Source: Candidatus Margulisiibacteriota bacterium (GTDB lineage: Bacteria; Margulisbacteria; WOR-1; JAHJIW01). From it: 64,000 nt of DNA. Location: positions 237,968 through 301,967 of the forward strand of contig JAHJIW010000005.1 of NCBI GenBank assembly GCA_018823125.1, written 5' to 3'. The notes under the pieces are model-generated. The model ran no database searches and was not told the origin of the DNA. It saw only the letters and a program-made list of their open reading frames with translations. The position numbers were made by a program, and so were the translations under genes. Position 1 is the stretch's first letter. Every line of letters begins with the position of its first letter. This document shows, piece by piece, positions 20,793-30,030 of this stretch.

Positions 20793-22232
20793 CTATGCTT
20801 CCAGGGATTTAAGCGCGGCCTTAGCCTTATTTTGGGTTTCAATATACTCGCGCTCGGGATCAGAGTCGGCCACAATGCCGGCGCCGGCTTGAACAAAAGC
20901 CGCCTGCCCTTTTACTACAATGGTTCGGATGGTAATACAACTATCCAGATCACCCGAAAAATCAAAGTAACAAACACAACCCGCGTACGGGCCCCGCCGC
21001 GTCTTTTCCAGCTCATCAATAATTTGCATGGCTCTAACTTTTGGCGCGCCGGAAACCGTACCGGCAGGAAAACATGCCCGCAAAAGATCAATGGCATCCA
21101 TACCCGGTTTTAATTGTCCGACCACATTACTTACAATATGCATCACGTGTGAATATTTTTCGACCACCATTAAATCGGTAGTTTTTACCGTTTTATATTC
21201 ACAAACTCTACCTAGATCATTTCTAGCCAAATCAACTAACATAATATGTTCGGCCCGTTCTTTCGGATCTGCCAACAGTTCTTTGGTTAACTTTTCGTCT
21301 TCCATTTTATTTTGACCGCGCGGCCGAGTTCCTGCAATGGGCCTTACCGTAGCCTGGCCTTCTTCCAGGCGCACCATAACCTCCGGAGACGCACCGACCA
21401 TCTTCATATCCCGAAAAGATAAATAAAACATATACGGCGAAGGATTAATGGTGCGTAAAGCCCGGTAAATATCGAAAGGATCACTCTTGGTTTTAGTTTT
21501 AAAGCGTTGGGATAATACCACTTGAATTATATCCCCGTCATGAATATATTGTTTGGCTTTAGAAACGGCAGAAATAAAATCTTGTTTAGAAAAATTTGAA
21601 TCGACTTTCTCCACGCTTTTTTCAGTGTCTTCCGTAAAAGTAACCGGTATTTTAAGTTTTTCAATTAATCCATCAATTTTTCGACATGCGGTTTCATAGG
21701 CGGCCAGCGGATCATCTGTGATTAACGCATTAGAGATCACTAATATTTTATTTTTCACCCGATCAAAAGCTAACAGCGAATCAGTTAGCAGCAGTTGAAT
21801 ATCATAAAGCTGCAGATCGTCCTTACATTTATCCGGAATATCCTCAACAAACCTTACATTATCATAACCAACGTACCCCACAAATCCACCGTGAAAGCGC
21901 GGCAGGCCCTTAACTTTTACCGGCTGATACTGTTTCAATAGTTCTTTTAATACGGTAAATGGATCCCCCGTTTTTTTCTCTACCCTACCCGCCTTTATAA
22001 TTTCAATTTTTTCTTTTTTAGACCGGAAAATGATTAATGGATCGGCCCCCAAAAATGAAAAGCGGGCAATATTTTCTCCGCCTTCCACGCTTTCCAGTAA
22101 AAACGAGTATTCACTTTCGATTTTTTTGTAGGCTGAAACCGGAGTTTCCATATCCGCTACAATTTCTTTATAGACCGGAATGACATTTCCTTGTTTTGCT
22201 AGTTTTAAAAACTCATCTTTGTTTGGAAACAT
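20793..22232 (-). CDS. trpE: anthranilate synthase component I
   Basis: 479 residues. The N-terminal regulatory domain contains LLESVEGGENIARFSFLG (tryptophan site), and the C-terminal chorismate-binding domain has PIAGTRPRG, DLARNDLGRVC, MHIVSNVVG and FPAGTVSGAPKVRAM. It makes anthranilate from chorismate with a glutamine amidotransferase partner (TrpG), not found in the window. No other trp gene is adjacent. PabB is an alternative, but the length and N-terminal motif favour TrpE. Confidence 0.92.
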   Translation of the reverse strand: MFPNKDEFLKLAKQGNVIPVYKEIVADMETPVSAYKKIESEYSFLLESVEGGENIARFSFLGADPLIIFRSKKEKIEIIKAGRVEKKTGDPFTVLKELLKQYQPVKVKGLPRFHGGFVGYVGYDNVRFVEDIPDKCKDDLQLYDIQLLLTDSLLAFDRVKNKILVISNALITDDPLAAYETACRKIDGLIEKLKIPVTFTEDTEKSVEKVDSNFSKQDFISAVSKAKQYIHDGDIIQVVLSQRFKTKTKSDPFDIYRALRTINPSPYMFYLSFRDMKMVGASPEVMVRLEEGQATVRPIAGTRPRGQNKMEDEKLTKELLADPKERAEHIMLVDLARNDLGRVCEYKTVKTTDLMVVEKYSHVMHIVSNVVGQLKPGMDAIDLLRACFPAGTVSGAPKVRAMQIIDELEKTRRGPYAGCVCYFDFSGDLDSCITIRTIVVKGQAAFVQAGAGIVADSDPEREYIETQNKAKAALKSLEA

Positions 22233-22235
22233 AAA

Positions 22236-22589
22236 CTACTTCCCCGTAAAAATTTTAATTGCAATAAATATTACAAAAAACCCAAACATCTTCCTAAGAT
22301 AAAACGCCGGTATCAAGTTTGCCAGGTTTGATCCCGCCACTGCACCTAAAACTGCTCCAATGGCCATAAACACTAATAACGATGTCAGCACATTCCCTTT
22401 ACGAAAATAACCATATGCGCCGAGCGCTGCAGTTGGAACAATCACGGCTAAGGCAATTCCCTGCGACATATGCTGGGATAATCCAGCTAAAATAACCAAT
22501 CCCGGAACTAAAACCGTTCCCCCGCCAATCCCCAAAAGACCGGATAAAAATCCGGTTAACAGTCCGATTAAAATAATAAAATTATTCAT
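22236..22589 (-). CDS. TauE/SafE (TSUP) family half-transporter
   Basis: 117 residues, about four transmembrane helices. The TSUP motif GFLSGLLGIGGGTVLVPGL is near the N-terminus. Normal TSUP proteins have about 250 residues with two such halves; this gene encodes one. The second half-size gene is 6 nt upstream, so a heterodimer is plausible. The family exports small sulfur-containing or organic anions, but the substrate here is not known. Confidence 0.8.
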   Translation of the reverse strand: MNNFIILIGLLTGFLSGLLGIGGGTVLVPGLVILAGLSQHMSQGIALAVIVPTAALGAYGYFRKGNVLTSLLVFMAIGAVLGAVAGSNLANLIPAFYLRKMFGFFVIFIAIKIFTGK

Positions 22590-22595
22590 CTTACT

Positions 22596-22952
22596 TTACC
22601 CCAAAATCATGCGGATGCCAACTATTAACATAAAAACGGCGTAAGCGATACGCAGTTTTTTTGCTGAGAGTTTATGGGCTAATCCCACCCCAACGTAGGC
22701 ACCTGCCATGCCAAAGATTGCCAGCCATAATACAATCTCTAAATCCAGGTTCCCGTGCATTCCATAAATCACGGCTCCCATGGCGGCGGTGGGAACAATT
22801 AGCGCCAACGAGGTTCCGTGGGCTTCGTGTTGAGTGCGCTTTAGCAGTAAAACGATGGCCGGAACAAAAACTACGCCGCCACCCAACCCTAAAAGCCCCG
22901 AAACAAATCCCGCCACTAATCCAATTAATAAACTTTCTATATTTTTCTTCAT
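22596..22952 (-). CDS. TauE/SafE (TSUP) family half-transporter
   Basis: 118 residues, about four transmembrane helices, with the same motif GFVSGLLGLGGGVVFVPAI at the N-terminus. It is similar over its length to the next gene (22236-22589), which fits a tandem duplication or the splitting of a two-half transporter. Its ATG overlaps the ispD stop (ATGA, 22949-22952). Confidence 0.8.
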   Translation of the reverse strand: MKKNIESLLIGLVAGFVSGLLGLGGGVVFVPAIVLLLKRTQHEAHGTSLALIVPTAAMGAVIYGMHGNLDLEIVLWLAIFGMAGAYVGVGLAHKLSAKKLRIAYAVFMLIVGIRMILG

Positions 22953-23626
22953 GTTTCTCTTTTTAGGATGCTTTCTGCAACATACAAATCTTCGGGTGTG
23001 GTAATTTTAATATTAAAACATGAAGACGGAACCACTTTAACTTTGATACCTTGGGCTTCAACTAACATGGCGTCATCGGTTACATCCTGACTATTCCCTT
23101 TTTGATATGCCTTTTTTAGCATGTCAAAATTAAAACCTTGTGGTGTTTTGGCCCCCCAATATTTTTTTCGATCCGGAGTTTTAACGATGGTGCCCTGCTT
23201 TACTTCTTTGAGGGTATCTTTTACTGGCGCAGCTACAATACAAGCACCATGTTTTTCCACCCCTTCAATTACCGCTTCAATATCATTAGCATCCACTAAA
23301 GGCCGGGCTCCGTCATGCACTAAGACAATATCGCAGGGAAAATCAATCGCTTTGATGCCGTTAAACACCGAATCCTGGCGGCGCTCACCTCCGGCGACTA
23401 CTTTTCTTACCTTTGAAATATTTTCTTTTTTGATTAAATTTTCTACATCTTTAACTTTATCTTTTCCAATCACTACCACAATATCATTGATCGACGGTGA
23501 ATTTTCAAACTTCAAAATGGTTCGCAAAATAATGGGTTTACCCAAAAGTCCAATAAACTGCTTACCGTGAGCATCATTCATGCGCTTGCCGATTCCGCCC
23601 GCCGCAATAATGGCACAAGTTTTCAT
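22949..23626 (-). CDS. ispD: 2-C-methyl-D-erythritol 4-phosphate cytidylyltransferase
   Basis: 225 residues. The CTP-binding N-terminus IIAAGGIGKRMND, then VHDGARPLVD and the AAPVKDTLK segment identify IspD, the third step of the MEP isoprenoid pathway. No IspF domain is fused. The ATG overlaps the stop of the M24 peptidase gene (ATGA). Undecaprenyl phosphate for the wall genes would ultimately come from this pathway. Confidence 0.95.
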   Translation of the reverse strand: MKTCAIIAAGGIGKRMNDAHGKQFIGLLGKPIILRTILKFENSPSINDIVVVIGKDKVKDVENLIKKENISKVRKVVAGGERRQDSVFNGIKAIDFPCDIVLVHDGARPLVDANDIEAVIEGVEKHGACIVAAPVKDTLKEVKQGTIVKTPDRKKYWGAKTPQGFNFDMLKKAYQKGNSQDVTDDAMLVEAQGIKVKVVPSSCFNIKITTPEDLYVAESILKRET

Positions 23627-24288
23627 TGCTTTAACCTCGTTAAAATTTCGCAGCCGTTTTTCTTTACCAAAACCATATCCTCTATTCTAACTCCTCCGAT
23701 GCCTTTTATATAGACCCCCGGCTCAATGGTAATCACCATGCCCGCTTTTAATTTATTATTATTGTCACCTGAAACCTTAGGCGCCTCATGCGTTTTCCTG
23801 CCAATGCCATGTCCGGTAGTGTGACCAAAATATTTAGCTAATTTCTTTTTCTTTAAATAATTTCTAGCGGCGGCGTCAACTTCGCTACAAGGAACCCCCG
23901 CTTTTACTTTTGCGATAGCTTTGGTTTGAGCGATTTTCACTTCTTTGAGCATGCATTTTTGCTTTTGATTGGGTTTTCCAATCACAAAGGTTCGCGTATA
24001 ATCTGATCGATAACCTCCCAAAATCACCCCAAAATCAAGCATAACCAGTTCGCCTTTTTTAATCTTCTTTTTTGAGGCAAACCCATGCCATTTTACCGAT
24101 CGGTGTCCCGAAGCAACAATCACCCGAAAAGAAGGTTTTTTACCGCCAAGCTGTTTAATTCTTTTTTTAATATATTTGGCGACTTGCAGTTCAGATATGC
24201 CGGGAACAATGATCTTTTTTAATTCTTCAACAATAATTGGGGGTATTAACGCCGCCCGGCGCAGGATTGAAAGTCTGCCTCTTCTCAT
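23623..24288 (-). CDS. M24 family metallopeptidase (Xaa-Pro aminopeptidase-like, short form)
   Basis: 221 residues: only the pita-bread catalytic domain, without the N-terminal creatinase domain of full PepP (about 350-440). Ligands are seen as MLDFGVILGGYRSDYTRT (two Asp), GHTTGHGIG (His), TIEPGVY (Glu) and RIEDMV (Glu). The fold is shared by methionine and proline aminopeptidases. PepQ/PepP-like specificity is favoured by the GHGIGRKTHEAP motif. It is directly downstream of aroQ with no gap. Confidence 0.85.
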   Translation of the reverse strand: MRRGRLSILRRAALIPPIIVEELKKIIVPGISELQVAKYIKKRIKQLGGKKPSFRVIVASGHRSVKWHGFASKKKIKKGELVMLDFGVILGGYRSDYTRTFVIGKPNQKQKCMLKEVKIAQTKAIAKVKAGVPCSEVDAAARNYLKKKKLAKYFGHTTGHGIGRKTHEAPKVSGDNNNKLKAGMVITIEPGVYIKGIGGVRIEDMVLVKKNGCEILTRLKQ

Positions 24289-24726
24289 CTATTTTGCCAA
24301 CTTAATTGCAGCTAAAAGACCTAATTTATAGCTCTCCACCCCAAAACCCGAGACTTGACCCGTAGCCACCGGCGCAATTACCGATTTATGCCTGAATTCT
24401 TCGCGGGCATATATATTGGAAAGGTGAACTTCAACCGTGGGTATGTTTACCGCCGCCACCGCATCGCGAATCGCAACACTGTAATGAGTATAACCGGCCG
24501 GATTAATGACGATGGCCCCGGCTTTTCCTCTAGCGGAGCCAATTTTTTCAACGATTTCGCCTTCAGATGAACTTTGCAGAATATCCAATTCAACTTTATG
24601 CGCTTTAGCAATTTTTTCAAGCTCGGCATTGATTTCTTCTAAGGTAAATTTTCCGTAAACGTCAACCTCGCGCTCACCTAAAAGATTTAAGTTGGGACCA
24701 TGAATTACAAATATTTTTTTAGCCAT
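24289..24726 (-). CDS. aroQ: 3-dehydroquinate dehydratase, type II
   Basis: 145 residues. [18 protein letters not shown] at the N-terminus, [32 protein letters not shown] and [15 protein letters not shown] contain the catalytic Tyr and His. It is a dodecameric enzyme of the shikimate pathway. First gene of a seven-gene operon driven from 24748-24756, with AAGGAGGA 5 nt before the ATG. Confidence 0.95.
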   Translation of the reverse strand: MAKKIFVIHGPNLNLLGEREVDVYGKFTLEEINAELEKIAKAHKVELDILQSSSEGEIVEKIGSARGKAGAIVINPAGYTHYSVAIRDAVAAVNIPTVEVHLSNIYAREEFRHKSVIAPVATGQVSGFGVESYKLGLLAAIKLAK

Positions 24727-24747
24727 CGGATTCCTCCTTAAAAGAGG

Positions 24748-24756
24748 ATTATAACA
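24748..24756 (-). promoter_or_regulatory. extended -10 promoter of the aroQ operon
   Basis: Minus-strand TGTTATAAT with the TGn extension. The predicted start is near 24741, leaving about a 15-nt leader with AAGGAGGA. The region 24757-24862 between this and the divergent EF-hand gene shows no second clear promoter or hairpin. Confidence 0.65.
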
Positions 24757-24862
24757 TATGAAAAATCGGGTGTAATCAAAATAATATATATAGAAAGTGA
24801 AATTTTTGGGGAGAAGGTACGATAATGAATTGATTCCATTGTAAAATCATTAGGGGGAAAGG

Positions 24863-26512
24863 ATGAGCATATCCGGAGTAAGATCCACATTAGACTTAGT
24901 AAAACTATATTCATCAAGAGATACAAATAGAAACGGCAAGCTTGAAACCGACGAAATCAGTCGAAGAGAAATTAAAAAATACGATATTAACGGTGATAAC
25001 TGTCTCTCTCCCTGGGAGGCTATGGAAGCCGCTAACACTATCCAAGCCAGTGAGATTTTTACTATAAATGATATTGATAGATCTAAGTTCGGGGCATCTT
25101 ATATCCCACTAATTACACTCGAATCCGACACCCAACTTTACGAAATAACCTATCAGGAAGGAACCGACTTATGGGTTAATGATAAGCTTGAGGCTACTCA
25201 GGGTACACTTAAAGATGATACCAATTTTGATGGAACACTTTACAAAGGCGAAACTGAAATAGTATTTCATGAAGACGGTACCGTATTTTCTGGAACCTTA
25301 GCCGCGCCCGCAACTTTTACTCATCAGAGTGGAAAAGAAATAACTTTTCAGGCAAATACAAAAATTCGTTTCACAGAAGATGGATCCGTATATTCTGGGA
25401 CTTTAGCAGCGCCGGTAACTTTTAGTGAGATATATTATAGACGTACTATCCGAGAAACCACTCAAGCAACCTATGCAGCTAATACAGAAATAGCATTCTG
25501 CGATAATGGAGAAGTTGAGCATGGAACATTGGCTGAGGATACAAGTTTTCCAAGAAAAATCTACCAAGGAACCTACTATCGACCCACGATTCACCCGCTA
25601 AGCGGTTATGAGGTGGATCATGAAAATGAGGATGTTACCTACAAAGGTGGAACAGAAATTAGATTTGGTTCGGGCTGGATAGTTACCAATGGTACTTTAG
25701 CTGAAGATACCAGAATGTCAAATAAAGGCGGAACCCTTAGTGACTTACATTTTATGGCTGCCCCCATTATAACCTTTAAGGCTGGTACCGAAATTGAATA
25801 TACTAATGACGGATTTATCAAAACCGGGACCACTGCCAAGACATTTACTGAACCAAGATTTGGACTAAAATTTCCAGCAGGATCAACCGTAACTTTTATT
25901 GATAATTTGCCAATTCTCCACAGTGTAACCACCAGCGAGGTAATGGAATTTATTAATCCTCCGGTTATACCGGCTGGAACACAGGTAGATCTCCGGTCAA
26001 ATAAGGTAGAGATTAATCGTCCTGATACATATGAATTTAGTTCTCTCATCCCATTATTAATTGAATTATTAGAAACAGAAAATGACCCTGACAGAAAAGA
26101 AGATTTGGTTGAGTGGCTTGCAATTGCTGGAGGTCACCGTGAATATATCCACCAAGGACCAATCGATGAATCAGCTATCTCCACCTTAACCAATGTATTA
26201 CTCAACGACCCCTATTATAAAACTTATTATTTTAATGAAGCTAATCCTAGTACTCAATATTATTCGGTTAGACATAAAGCAGCAGAGGTATTAGGAAGGC
26301 TGGATGATGACCGCTCGGTCCCAGCCCTAATCGAAGCAGCTAAAACACCCAATGACCCCAGCCTTAGAAATAAAGCAATTAATGCATTAGAAGAAATGAA
26401 TACTCCTAAAGCAATCCCGATATTAAGAAATAGGATGCTATTTGACCCAGTTAAGAGTGTTAGAGACACGGCACGTGAGGCTTTCAAAAAAACCAAAGAA
26501 ACTTGGGATTAA
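24863..26512 (+). CDS. EF-hand / MORN-like repeat / HEAT-repeat protein, no known family
   Basis: 549 residues, no signal peptide or transmembrane helix. A pair of calcium-type EF-hand loops lies at residues 20-31 (DTNRNGKLETDE) and 41-52 (DINGDNCLSPWE), spaced like a dockerin or paired EF-hand. Residues about 95-360 hold some seven degenerate repeats built on TEIxFxxDGxVxxGTLAxxTxF, a MORN-like beta-hairpin pattern. The C-terminal 160 residues form HEAT-like helices (HKAAEVLGRLDDDRSVPALI, LRNKAINALEEM). GGGGGAAAGG precedes the ATG. It is a single gene between the divergent aroQ operon and the PBP1A gene, with no clear promoter. Function unknown. Confidence 0.75.
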   Translation: MSISGVRSTLDLVKLYSSRDTNRNGKLETDEISRREIKKYDINGDNCLSPWEAMEAANTIQASEIFTINDIDRSKFGASYIPLITLESDTQLYEITYQEGTDLWVNDKLEATQGTLKDDTNFDGTLYKGETEIVFHEDGTVFSGTLAAPATFTHQSGKEITFQANTKIRFTEDGSVYSGTLAAPVTFSEIYYRRTIRETTQATYAANTEIAFCDNGEVEHGTLAEDTSFPRKIYQGTYYRPTIHPLSGYEVDHENEDVTYKGGTEIRFGSGWIVTNGTLAEDTRMSNKGGTLSDLHFMAAPIITFKAGTEIEYTNDGFIKTGTTAKTFTEPRFGLKFPAGSTVTFIDNLPILHSVTTSEVMEFINPPVIPAGTQVDLRSNKVEINRPDTYEFSSLIPLLIELLETENDPDRKEDLVEWLAIAGGHREYIHQGPIDESAISTLTNVLLNDPYYKTYYFNEANPSTQYYSVRHKAAEVLGRLDDDRSVPALIEAAKTPNDPSLRNKAINALEEMNTPKAIPILRNRMLFDPVKSVRDTAREAFKKTKETWD

Positions 26513-26537
26513 GAAAAAAACAAAACCTACCCTTTTA

Positions 26538-26546
26538 TGATATAAT
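26538..26546 (+). promoter_or_regulatory. extended -10 promoter of the PBP1A gene
   Basis: TGATATAAT, 14 nt before the ATG. The predicted leader is about 8 nt (TATCCACT) and contains no Shine-Dalgarno. Confidence 0.65.
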
Positions 26547-26560
26547 TCTCCCTATCCACT

Positions 26561-28618
26561 ATGGTTAAAAGACGCAAAATCGTTCAATTTAACATCACCG
26601 GAAAAATTCTGGTTTTAATCTTTCTAATGTTCTCCGCATTAGTTTGCGGTGTTTTACTATATATAACCACCAATCTTCCCGACGTCGATAAAATTGCCAC
26701 TTACGTGCCGGATGAATCAACCATACTATATTCAATTCACGGCAAAGAAATTGCCAGACTCCATGGCGAAGAGAACCGGCAACTGGTCCCCCTTTCCCAA
26801 ATTTCTCCTTATTTAGTGGAATGTGTATTAACTACCGAAGATGCCAAGTTTTTCGAGCATCACGGCGTTGATTTTTTAGGGATTGGCCGCGCCGTATTGA
26901 AAAATTTAAGCCGCGGCCGCCTGGCCCAGGGCGCCAGCACCATTACTCAACAATTAGCCCGCAGTTTATTTTTAACCCGCAAAAGAACTTTTGCCCGAAA
27001 AATCGCCGAAGCAATTTTAGCTTTTGAAATTGAACGCAAATACACTAAAGAAGAAATTTTAGAACTTTACTTAAATAATGTTTACTGGGGTCATAACGCA
27101 TACGGAATTGAATCAGCGTCACGTTTATATTTTGGTAAACCCGCTAAAGATTTAGACCTGGCCGAGTCGGCATTACTAACCGGTTTACTAGAAGGTCCCG
27201 AACTTTATTCGCCTTACAAAAATATTGCTCGAGCCAAAGCCAAACAGGCCTACGTTTTATCACGCTTAGTAGATACTAATCGTATTTCCCAAGCCACTGC
27301 CGATGAGGCTTATAATCAAGAACTTACTTTCCCAAGAACTCGCCTGGCCCGTTTTGGCCACATTGCCCCCTATTTTGTCAGCTACGTGCTTAGCTATTTA
27401 ACCGAAAAATACGGCGAAGAAAAAGTTTACGGCGGCGGACTCAAAGTTTACACCACCCTGGATTTAGAATTACAAGATGCCGCGGATGAAATCGTAACCA
27501 AATATGTTTCTGAAGAAGGTGGAAAATATAATTTTACTCAAGCAGCGTTAGTTGCCATTGATCCCCGCACCGGATATATCAAAGCCATGGTGGGCGGAAC
27601 CGATTTTGGCGACAGTAAATTTAACCGGGTAACTCAATCCAAGCGTCAACCCGGATCATCTTTTAAACCGTTTGTTTATACTGCCGCCATGGAAAAAGGC
27701 TATTCTCCGGGAACCATTATTATGGACCGGATTGCAACCTGGGAGGTGCCAACTACCGAATGGAATCCTAAAGGCAAATGGATACCGCAAAACTTTAACC
27801 GCAAAACCAGCGGTCCGGTAACTTTACGCCATGCTCTTGAAATGTCACTAAATATTCCTGCCATTAAATTACTAGAAAAGGTAGGCATATCCAGTGTCAT
27901 TGACGTTGCCCGCAGAATGGGAATCCGCAGCCATCTGGACCGCAATTTAGCCCTGGCACTTGGAGTTTCGGATGTAACCTTAAAAGAAATGACCAGTGCT
28001 TACGGTGTTTTGGCAAATTCCGGAATCCGGGTAGAGCCGGCCGGTATCATAAAAGTAGTTGATCGCCGCGGAAAAACTCTGGAACGCCACCAAATCGAAG
28101 GTAAAAGAGTTTTAAAACCAAATATCGCAGCCGCCATGGTCGATTTAATGAAGGGCGTATTACTGCGCGGAACCGGAGTGCGCGGCCGGCTCAACCGCGA
28201 AGCCGCCGCTAAAACCGGAACCACCGAAGATTATAAGGACGCCTGGTTTATTGGATTTGTTCCGCAGCTGGTTTGCGGAGTATGGGTCGGAAACGACGAT
28301 AATACAGTCATGAAAGGTATTGCTGAAGTTGCCGTTTGCCCCCGCATGTGGAAATCTTTTATGAAAGTTGCCCTAAAAGACATTCCTACTAAAAAATTTC
28401 CTCGTCCCAAAGGCCAAGTAAGCGTCAAAATATGTATAGACTCGGGACAGCTGGCCACCAATATGTGCCCGGCTAATCGGGTTAGATACGAAAAATTCTG
28501 GAAAAACCGGGTCCCCAATGAAAATTGCCAGGTTCACCTGGGAATTATTGAAGAAGCTGGCGACCATGAAGAAATTTTCATTAATGAGCCTCCGCCGGAA
28601 GGATATTTAATCAGATGA
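26561..28618 (+). CDS. bifunctional class A penicillin-binding protein (PBP1A)
   Basis: 685 residues. An N-terminal transmembrane anchor (about 14-36) is followed by a glycosyltransferase 51 domain with TTEDAKFFEHHGVD (catalytic Glu93) and GASTITQQLARSL. The transpeptidase domain has SSFK (about 366-369), the SLN motif in MSLNIPAIK and AAKTGTTED. A short cysteine-containing tail follows (KICIDSGQLATNMCP), as in Bacillus-type PBP1A and 1C. It polymerises and cross-links glycan strands. The stop overlaps the mutase gene start (ATGA). Confidence 0.94.
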   Translation: MVKRRKIVQFNITGKILVLIFLMFSALVCGVLLYITTNLPDVDKIATYVPDESTILYSIHGKEIARLHGEENRQLVPLSQISPYLVECVLTTEDAKFFEHHGVDFLGIGRAVLKNLSRGRLAQGASTITQQLARSLFLTRKRTFARKIAEAILAFEIERKYTKEEILELYLNNVYWGHNAYGIESASRLYFGKPAKDLDLAESALLTGLLEGPELYSPYKNIARAKAKQAYVLSRLVDTNRISQATADEAYNQELTFPRTRLARFGHIAPYFVSYVLSYLTEKYGEEKVYGGGLKVYTTLDLELQDAADEIVTKYVSEEGGKYNFTQAALVAIDPRTGYIKAMVGGTDFGDSKFNRVTQSKRQPGSSFKPFVYTAAMEKGYSPGTIIMDRIATWEVPTTEWNPKGKWIPQNFNRKTSGPVTLRHALEMSLNIPAIKLLEKVGISSVIDVARRMGIRSHLDRNLALALGVSDVTLKEMTSAYGVLANSGIRVEPAGIIKVVDRRGKTLERHQIEGKRVLKPNIAAAMVDLMKGVLLRGTGVRGRLNREAAAKTGTTEDYKDAWFIGFVPQLVCGVWVGNDDNTVMKGIAEVAVCPRMWKSFMKVALKDIPTKKFPRPKGQVSVKICIDSGQLATNMCPANRVRYEKFWKNRVPNENCQVHLGIIEEAGDHEEIFINEPPPEGYLIR

Positions 28619-30030
28619 AAACGATAAAATTTGGAACCGATGGCTGGAGAGCAGAAATCGGCAAAGATTTTACTTTTGATGGGGTTGCTTTAGTTGCGCA
28701 AGCCCTGGTTCAACATATAATCGAAACTGGAGCTAAAGATAAACCGGTAGTGGTTGGCTATGATAACCGTTTCTTATCAGAAAAATTTGCGGCGCTGGCC
28801 GCAGAAATAGTTTCTTCCAACGGAATTAAAACCCTGCTTTTTGACAGCAGCGTCCCCTCTCAGTTGACCGCTTTTGCAACTAAAACTTTAAATTGTTCAT
28901 ATGGCATTATGATCACCGCCAGTCACAACCCGGCTACCTGGAACGGATTTAAAATTAAAGAAAATTACGGCGGCTCGGCCCAGCCCGAAACCACTAAAAA
29001 AGTTGAAGAACAGGTTAAGAAAATTCAAGAAAAAAATATTCCGATCAAAAAAGGAAATCTAAGCAATATTGAAAAAATTAACTTAAAAGAAAAATATTTT
29101 GATCAACTCAAAAAAATCGTAGACGTAAATTTAATCAAGACCTCAAAAACTAAAATCATTATTGATCCCATGCACGGAAGCAGCGCCGGACTATTAAAAG
29201 AATTTTTAGCTAGGGTCGGAATTGAAGCCATTGAAATCCGCGGCAAGCGTGATCCCCTCTTTGGCGGAGTTAATCCGGAACCGCTGCCCATCAACCTCGA
29301 AGCACTGCAGGAAGAAGTTAAAGAAGACGAATTAAATTTTGGTAAAAATATAGTGGGGATTGCCTGTGACGGCGACGGCGACCGCATCGGCGGCATGGAC
29401 GAAACCGGCGAATATCTAAGTTCGCACAACATGTTCTCTTTGCTCTTAAAACATATGGTAGAAAACAAAAAATTATCCGGAGACGTAGTTAAAACTTTTA
29501 ATATCAGCCGTTTAGTTACCAAACAAGCCCAGGCTTACAAAAGAAAACTACACGAAGTGCCGATCGGTTTTAAATACATCGTAAAACTGCTGCTGAGCCA
29601 GGATATTTTAATCGGCGGCGAAGAATCCGGCGGCATCGGCATCAAAGGACACATCCCGGAACGCGACGGGATACTCTGCGGCCTGCTTTTAATCGAGCTT
29701 TTAGCCAAGGAAGGAAAACCCGCCCGTGCAATTTTAAATGACCTGATGGATCAGTTTGGCTATTTTTATTACAACCGCATCGATCTGCATATGGACCGTC
29801 AAAAGATCGATGCTTTTATTAATCAGCTGAAAAATAACCCGCCTAAAAAAATCGGCGGGAAAAATGTTGCCAACATCGAAGATCTGGACGGCATCAAACT
29901 GAATTTCGAAGACGAAAGCTGGATTTTATTCAGAGCTTCCGGGACTGAACCCCTGATTCGCATCTACTGCGAAGCCCGCACGACCCAAGACGTTGATCTG
30001 ATCCTCGGTGAAAGCCAAAAGTTAATTTAA
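28615..30030 (+). CDS. phosphoglucomutase/phosphomannomutase family protein
   Basis: 471 residues with the four-domain alpha-D-phosphohexomutase fold. The phospho-serine loop TASHNPATWNGFK, the metal loop CDGDGDRIGG, the sugar loop GGEESGG and the phosphate-binding RASGTEPLIRIY are intact. Substrate (glucosamine, glucose or mannose) cannot be fixed from motifs. Translational overlap with the PBP1A gene suggests a sugar-nucleotide role for the envelope. It converges with the PpiC gene, overlapping it by 9 nt. Confidence 0.9.
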   Translation: MKTIKFGTDGWRAEIGKDFTFDGVALVAQALVQHIIETGAKDKPVVVGYDNRFLSEKFAALAAEIVSSNGIKTLLFDSSVPSQLTAFATKTLNCSYGIMITASHNPATWNGFKIKENYGGSAQPETTKKVEEQVKKIQEKNIPIKKGNLSNIEKINLKEKYFDQLKKIVDVNLIKTSKTKIIIDPMHGSSAGLLKEFLARVGIEAIEIRGKRDPLFGGVNPEPLPINLEALQEEVKEDELNFGKNIVGIACDGDGDRIGGMDETGEYLSSHNMFSLLLKHMVENKKLSGDVVKTFNISRLVTKQAQAYKRKLHEVPIGFKYIVKLLLSQDILIGGEESGGIGIKGHIPERDGILCGLLLIELLAKEGKPARAILNDLMDQFGYFYYNRIDLHMDRQKIDAFINQLKNNPPKKIGGKNVANIEDLDGIKLNFEDESWILFRASGTEPLIRIYCEARTTQDVDLILGESQKLI

